A stretch of DNA of 64,000 bases from positions 681,501-745,500 of the forward strand of contig NZ_CP053538.1 in NCBI RefSeq assembly GCF_013137895.1, written 5' to 3'. The position numbers and the translations under genes are program-made. Positions 61,446 to 64,000 of the stretch are shown here, piece after piece. The notes below the pieces were generated by a model, which was not told where the DNA came from, made no database searches, and saw only the letters and a list, made by a program, of their open reading frames with translations. Numbering within the stretch: the first letter of the stretch is position 1; each line of letters opens with the position of its first letter. Source of the stretch: Hymenobacter taeanensis. GTDB taxonomy: Bacteria > Bacteroidota > Bacteroidia > Cytophagales > Hymenobacteraceae.

Positions 61446-62234
61446 TTGAACGTCACAAAGTACGAAAATCAGGTGGACGCTATATCCCCCCAAACTCTCT
61501 TCACGGGCCAACAGCTTGTCTGGTTGCCCGAATGTGCCTCCACCAACACGGAGGCGCAACAGCTGGCTGTCCAAAACCGGGCCACGGATGGCTGCTGTGT
61601 CATTACCGACAAACAGACCGCTGGCCGAGGCCAACGGGGCAACCAATGGGAAGCTGCCCCGGGGGAAAACCTGACGATGTCGGTGGTCTGGCAGCCCACA
61701 TTTTTGCCGGCCGCTGATCAGTTCCAGCTGAGCCAAGCCGTTGCACTAGCCATTCACGACTGGGCAACCGCTTTGCTTGGCCCCGATCCTGCCCTACGAA
61801 TCAAGTGGCCGAATGACATCTTTTATGGAAGCCAAAAGCTGGGCGGCATCCTGATTGAGAACACACTTCAGGGCCCGAAGATTCAGTATAGCATCGTAGG
61901 AATAGGATTAAATATCAACCAGCGGGAATTTGGTGTGACAACGGCTACCTCACTGGCTCAGCTCACTGGCCACGCCTACTCCCTGGCTGCCATGGCTGCC
62001 CGGCTGCTGGAAAGCCTGGAACGTCGTTATCTGCAACTGCGAGCTGGCCGGGTAGGTGGCCTACGGCAAGAGTACTTGCGGGTACTTTACCGCTATCAGG
62101 AAGAGCATGAGTATGAAGTGGATGGGCGCCATGTGCGTGGCGTACTAGTTGGGGTGGATGAAGCCGGACGGCTGGCGGTACAGATCAATGGCCAACTCCG
62201 TTTTTTTGACCTTAAGGAAATCCGGTATATATAA
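61446..62234 (+). CDS. birA: Biotin-[acetyl-CoA-carboxylase] ligase
   Basis: 262 residues if translation begins at the TTG at 61446. The open frame goes back to an ATG at 61365, but that part overlaps the start of rsfS on the other strand and has no conservation. The ligase core has LPECASTNTEAQQLA, the biotinyl-AMP loop TAGRGQRGNQW, IKWPNDIFYGSQKLGGILIE and GIGLNINQREF. The C-terminal SH3-like domain is present (VRGVLVGVDEAGRLAVQINGQ). There is no N-terminal DNA-binding domain, so it is a class I, non-repressor BirA. Confidence 0.85.
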   Translation: MNVTKYENQVDAISPQTLFTGQQLVWLPECASTNTEAQQLAVQNRATDGCCVITDKQTAGRGQRGNQWEAAPGENLTMSVVWQPTFLPAADQFQLSQAVALAIHDWATALLGPDPALRIKWPNDIFYGSQKLGGILIENTLQGPKIQYSIVGIGLNINQREFGVTTATSLAQLTGHAYSLAAMAARLLESLERRYLQLRAGRVGGLRQEYLRVLYRYQEEHEYEVDGRHVRGVLVGVDEAGRLAVQINGQLRFFDLKEIRYI

Positions 62235-62522
62235 GCTAAGCTTAATTTTTCGCTCTACCTTTGAGAGAGCAGGTAATGACAAAGTTTTCTGCATACCTTA
62301 AGCCAACGATTAGTTTTGGCTGAGCGTATAGTTTTTAAACCTTAAGGGCAACTATTCGCTCTAACTAATCATCTACGGTTTATAAGTTCTTGGCTCGGCA
62401 AAAACGGGCATGGTGCTTGTAATTGTAATACACAGGAAAGTTGGTTGCCAATTCTGGCAAAAAATATTGCCTGCTATTTTTTATACACCGCTTTTAGCGG
62501 CTGCTTTTTCTGACTTAATGCC

Positions 62523-63050
62523 ATGAACATATTTACTCGTTCTCTTTCTCTGGCTTTGCTTCTGCTTATGCAGTTGCCGATAGTGGCGGCTACCGTTACG
62601 CATCGTCCGGGAGGAGCTTTGCCCTGGCACACTGACAAGGCAAGCTATCTGCTAACGAAACATGAAACGCGCACTTGGTACACGCTGCCTCAATACAGCT
62701 TTACTACCCCTACCGTTTCTTTTCTGAATCTTGAGCAGAGCTTTACCCAAGCTCCAACAGTGGCTGTTCCCAGCTCTGCCGCTCGCGGTTTAGCTCCCAC
62801 GCTATCGGTATATCCTAATCCGGCTCGTGGCCTTGTAACCGTTTCGCTAGGCCAGAAATTCACCGCCGACTACAAATTGCGCCTGAACAACATTATTGGG
62901 CGGGAGGTGCGCACGGTTTCACTGCGCCCTGAGGCAGCCGATGGTGGCATGGCTCTCAACCTTTCTGATTTGCCCCCTGGCATGTATTTCTACAGCCTCG
63001 TGCTCGACAACAAAGTAATGAGCACCAAGCGTCTGGTTCTTCAAAACTAG
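62523..63050 (+). CDS. Small T9SS type A sorting-domain protein
   Basis: 175 residues. Signal peptide to about residue 22 (MNIFTRSLSLALLLLMQLPIVAA). The last 80 or so residues form a T9SS sorting domain: LSVYPNPARGLVTVSLG, KLRLNNIIGREVRTVSL, LNLSDLPPGMYFYSLVLDN and KRLVLQN. Between them lie only about 65 residues (RPGGALPWHTDKASYLLTK...) with no domain recognised. It would be secreted across the outer membrane and either released or linked to anionic lipopolysaccharide. It ends at a CTAGGCC motif and a strong terminator. Confidence 0.82.
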   Translation: MNIFTRSLSLALLLLMQLPIVAATVTHRPGGALPWHTDKASYLLTKHETRTWYTLPQYSFTTPTVSFLNLEQSFTQAPTVAVPSSAARGLAPTLSVYPNPARGLVTVSLGQKFTADYKLRLNNIIGREVRTVSLRPEAADGGMALNLSDLPPGMYFYSLVLDNKVMSTKRLVLQN

Positions 63051-63070
63051 GCCTGTTGCTTGCTCTCTAC

Positions 63071-63105
63071 AAAAAAGGCAGCCCTTTACCGGGGCTGCCT
63101 TTTTT
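63071..63105 (+). terminator. Terminator of the T9SS protein gene
   Basis: AAAAAAGGCAGCCC (63071-63084) pairs with its complement at 63092-63105, ending in six T residues. Confidence 0.8.
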
Positions 63106-63231
63106 ATTGCTGACTCTCAGAGGCTTGCTGCCCACCTTGGGAGGCGCTGTTGGTTTGTGGGCCCTCGGGTTGGTTGAGCAACTTCAGCAGGTTGGTAGAG
63201 TACGTTTGCCCCGTTGGTTGATTGATAGGAG

Positions 63232-63259
63232 TTGTCTAGCTAGTTATTGTCTACTTTTG
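63232..63259 (+). promoter_or_regulatory. Bacteroidota-type promoter of the DUF2723 gene
   Basis: TTG (63232-63234), 17 bases, TACTTTTG (63252-63259). Fits TTG / TAnnTTTG. The leader (about 75 bases) contains a CCCGTCG/CGACGGG hairpin at 63294-63312. Confidence 0.55.
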
Positions 63260-63342
63260 GTCTTTCACTGATTTCCTTATCTCTGACTTAAACCCCGTCG
63301 TGCTGCGACGGGCGGACCTCGCCCCGCCCCTACTCATTCCTT

Positions 63343-64000
63343 ATGCGGAGTTACAAAAGCCTGAATAATCTACTGGGTTGGTTGGTATTTGCCATTGCCA
63401 CCCTCACCTACATTCTCACCCTAGAGCCCACCGCCTCATTCTGGGACTGCGGCGAGTTTATAGCCTGCTCCTACAAGCTGCTGGTGCCGCACCCTCCGGG
63501 AGCCCCCACCTTTTTGCTGCTGGGCCGCCTGTTCTCGCTGCTGGCCTTTGGCGATGGCACCAAAGTAGCAGTGCTCGTGAACATGCTCTCGGCCCTGAGC
63601 TCGTCCTTCACGGTGCTGTTTCTGTTCTGGACCATTACCATGATGGCCAAGAAGCTGGTGCTGCACCGCCCTGGCATGCACGATGACCGTAATCTGGAGC
63701 CTACCAGCGGCCAAACCTGGCTAATATTGGGGGCCGGTGCCGTGGGCGCCCTGGCCTACGCCTTCTCTGACTCTTTTTGGTTCAATGCCGTGGAGGCCGA
63801 GGTGTACGCTATGTCGTCGTTGTGCACGGCGGCGGTGGTATGGCTGATGCTGAAGTGGGAAAACCGCGCCGACGAGGCCGACTCGGACCGGTGGCTGATT
63901 CTGATTGCCTACGTGATTGGCCTCAGCATTGGGGTGCACTTGCTGAACCTGCTGGCCATTCCGGCGCTGGGCTTCATTTACTATTACCGTCGTACCAACA
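63343..64000 (+). CDS. DUF2723 membrane glycosyltransferase (C-terminus outside window)
   Basis: The first 219 residues from the ATG at 63343 are inside the window. MRSYKSLNNLLGWLVFAIATLTYILTLEPTASFWDCGEFIACSYKL matches the DUF2723 family: one helix, then the acidic WDCGEF motif in the first periplasmic loop, as in GT-C protein O-mannosyltransferases, followed by PHPPGAPTFLLLGR and further helices. These large Bacteroidota membrane proteins probably transfer a sugar from a lipid donor to secreted proteins or lipids. The gene continues past base 64000. Confidence 0.87.
   Translation, partial: MRSYKSLNNLLGWLVFAIATLTYILTLEPTASFWDCGEFIACSYKLLVPHPPGAPTFLLLGRLFSLLAFGDGTKVAVLVNMLSALSSSFTVLFLFWTITMMAKKLVLHRPGMHDDRNLEPTSGQTWLILGAGAVGALAYAFSDSFWFNAVEAEVYAMSSLCTAAVVWLMLKWENRADEADSDRWLILIAYVIGLSIGVHLLNLLAIPALGFIYYYRRTN

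Noticed and set aside
1..64000. CRISPR arrays, insertion sequences, integrases and rRNA genes
   Set aside because: No repeat-spacer array, transposase or integrase motif, or conserved rRNA segment was seen.

Overview
The window is chromosomal DNA from a Bacteroidota bacterium, most likely Hymenobacter or a close Cytophagales relative. Support comes from TonB-dependent receptors with carboxypeptidase-regulatory-like N-termini, a gldH gliding lipoprotein behind a RicT/PSP1-domain gene, two proteins with type IX secretion (T9SS) C-terminal sorting domains, Bacteroidota-type promoters (TTG, then TAnnTTTG) and few Shine-Dalgarno sequences. G+C looks to be in the mid to upper fifties by eye. No mobile element, CRISPR array, rRNA operon or phage gene was seen. 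The only RNA gene is one tRNA-Arg (anticodon ACG).

Layout: 1-4421 holds two tandem, closely related TonB-dependent receptors on the minus strand; the first is cut by the window edge. 4936-5940 is a metallo-beta-lactamase-fold hydrolase. 6145-9117 holds a hybrid histidine kinase (PAS-HisKA-HATPase-REC-Hpt) and, across an AT-rich gap, a receiver-only response regulator. 9197-23543 is a plus-strand exopolysaccharide locus of the Wzx/Wzy type: initiating sugar-phosphate transferase, half-sized TolC-like protein, chain-length regulator with a decayed kinase domain, Wzy-like polymerase, seven glycosyltransferases, a probable 28-residue membrane peptide and a Wzx flippase. A convergent membrane-anchored glycoside hydrolase (23577-25694) resembling PslG-type enzymes closes the block.

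25963-33202 is mixed housekeeping: SGNH hydrolase, cystathionine gamma-synthase, a broken DUF2167 gene, a TVP38/TMEM64 membrane protein, tRNA-Arg, a small hypothetical protein, a ferredoxin reductase/[2Fe-2S] ferredoxin pair and a secreted Ser/Lys/Arg-tailed protein. 33424-39732 is a 2102-residue alpha-2-macroglobulin-like protein with a CSEQ thioester motif. 39954-45944 carries a fatty-acid desaturase-like protein, a DinB-like protein, a helix-hairpin-helix protein, a PAP2 phosphatase, a lipoprotein, a strongly disordered Gln/Gly/Ser protein and a cold-shock protein. 46175-52432 links surface functions: gldH with a RicT-like gene, a HEIGH-type metalloprotease lipoprotein and a T9SS-exported subtilase.

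52603-62234 holds a zinc alcohol dehydrogenase, an overlapping LUD-domain/lpxH/beta-propeller operon, an alkaline-phosphatase-superfamily protein next to a possible CotH-like secreted protein, and the ftsH-rsfS pair facing birA. The window ends with a small T9SS sorting-domain protein and the start of a DUF2723 membrane glycosyltransferase.

The strongest window-wide signal not explained by genes is the heptamer GGCCTAG/CTAGGCC, which I counted about 60 times by eye against roughly 8 expected by chance. The most interesting genetic unit is the exopolysaccharide locus, which has no recognisable Wza-type outer-membrane exporter and instead encodes a half-length TolC-like protein.
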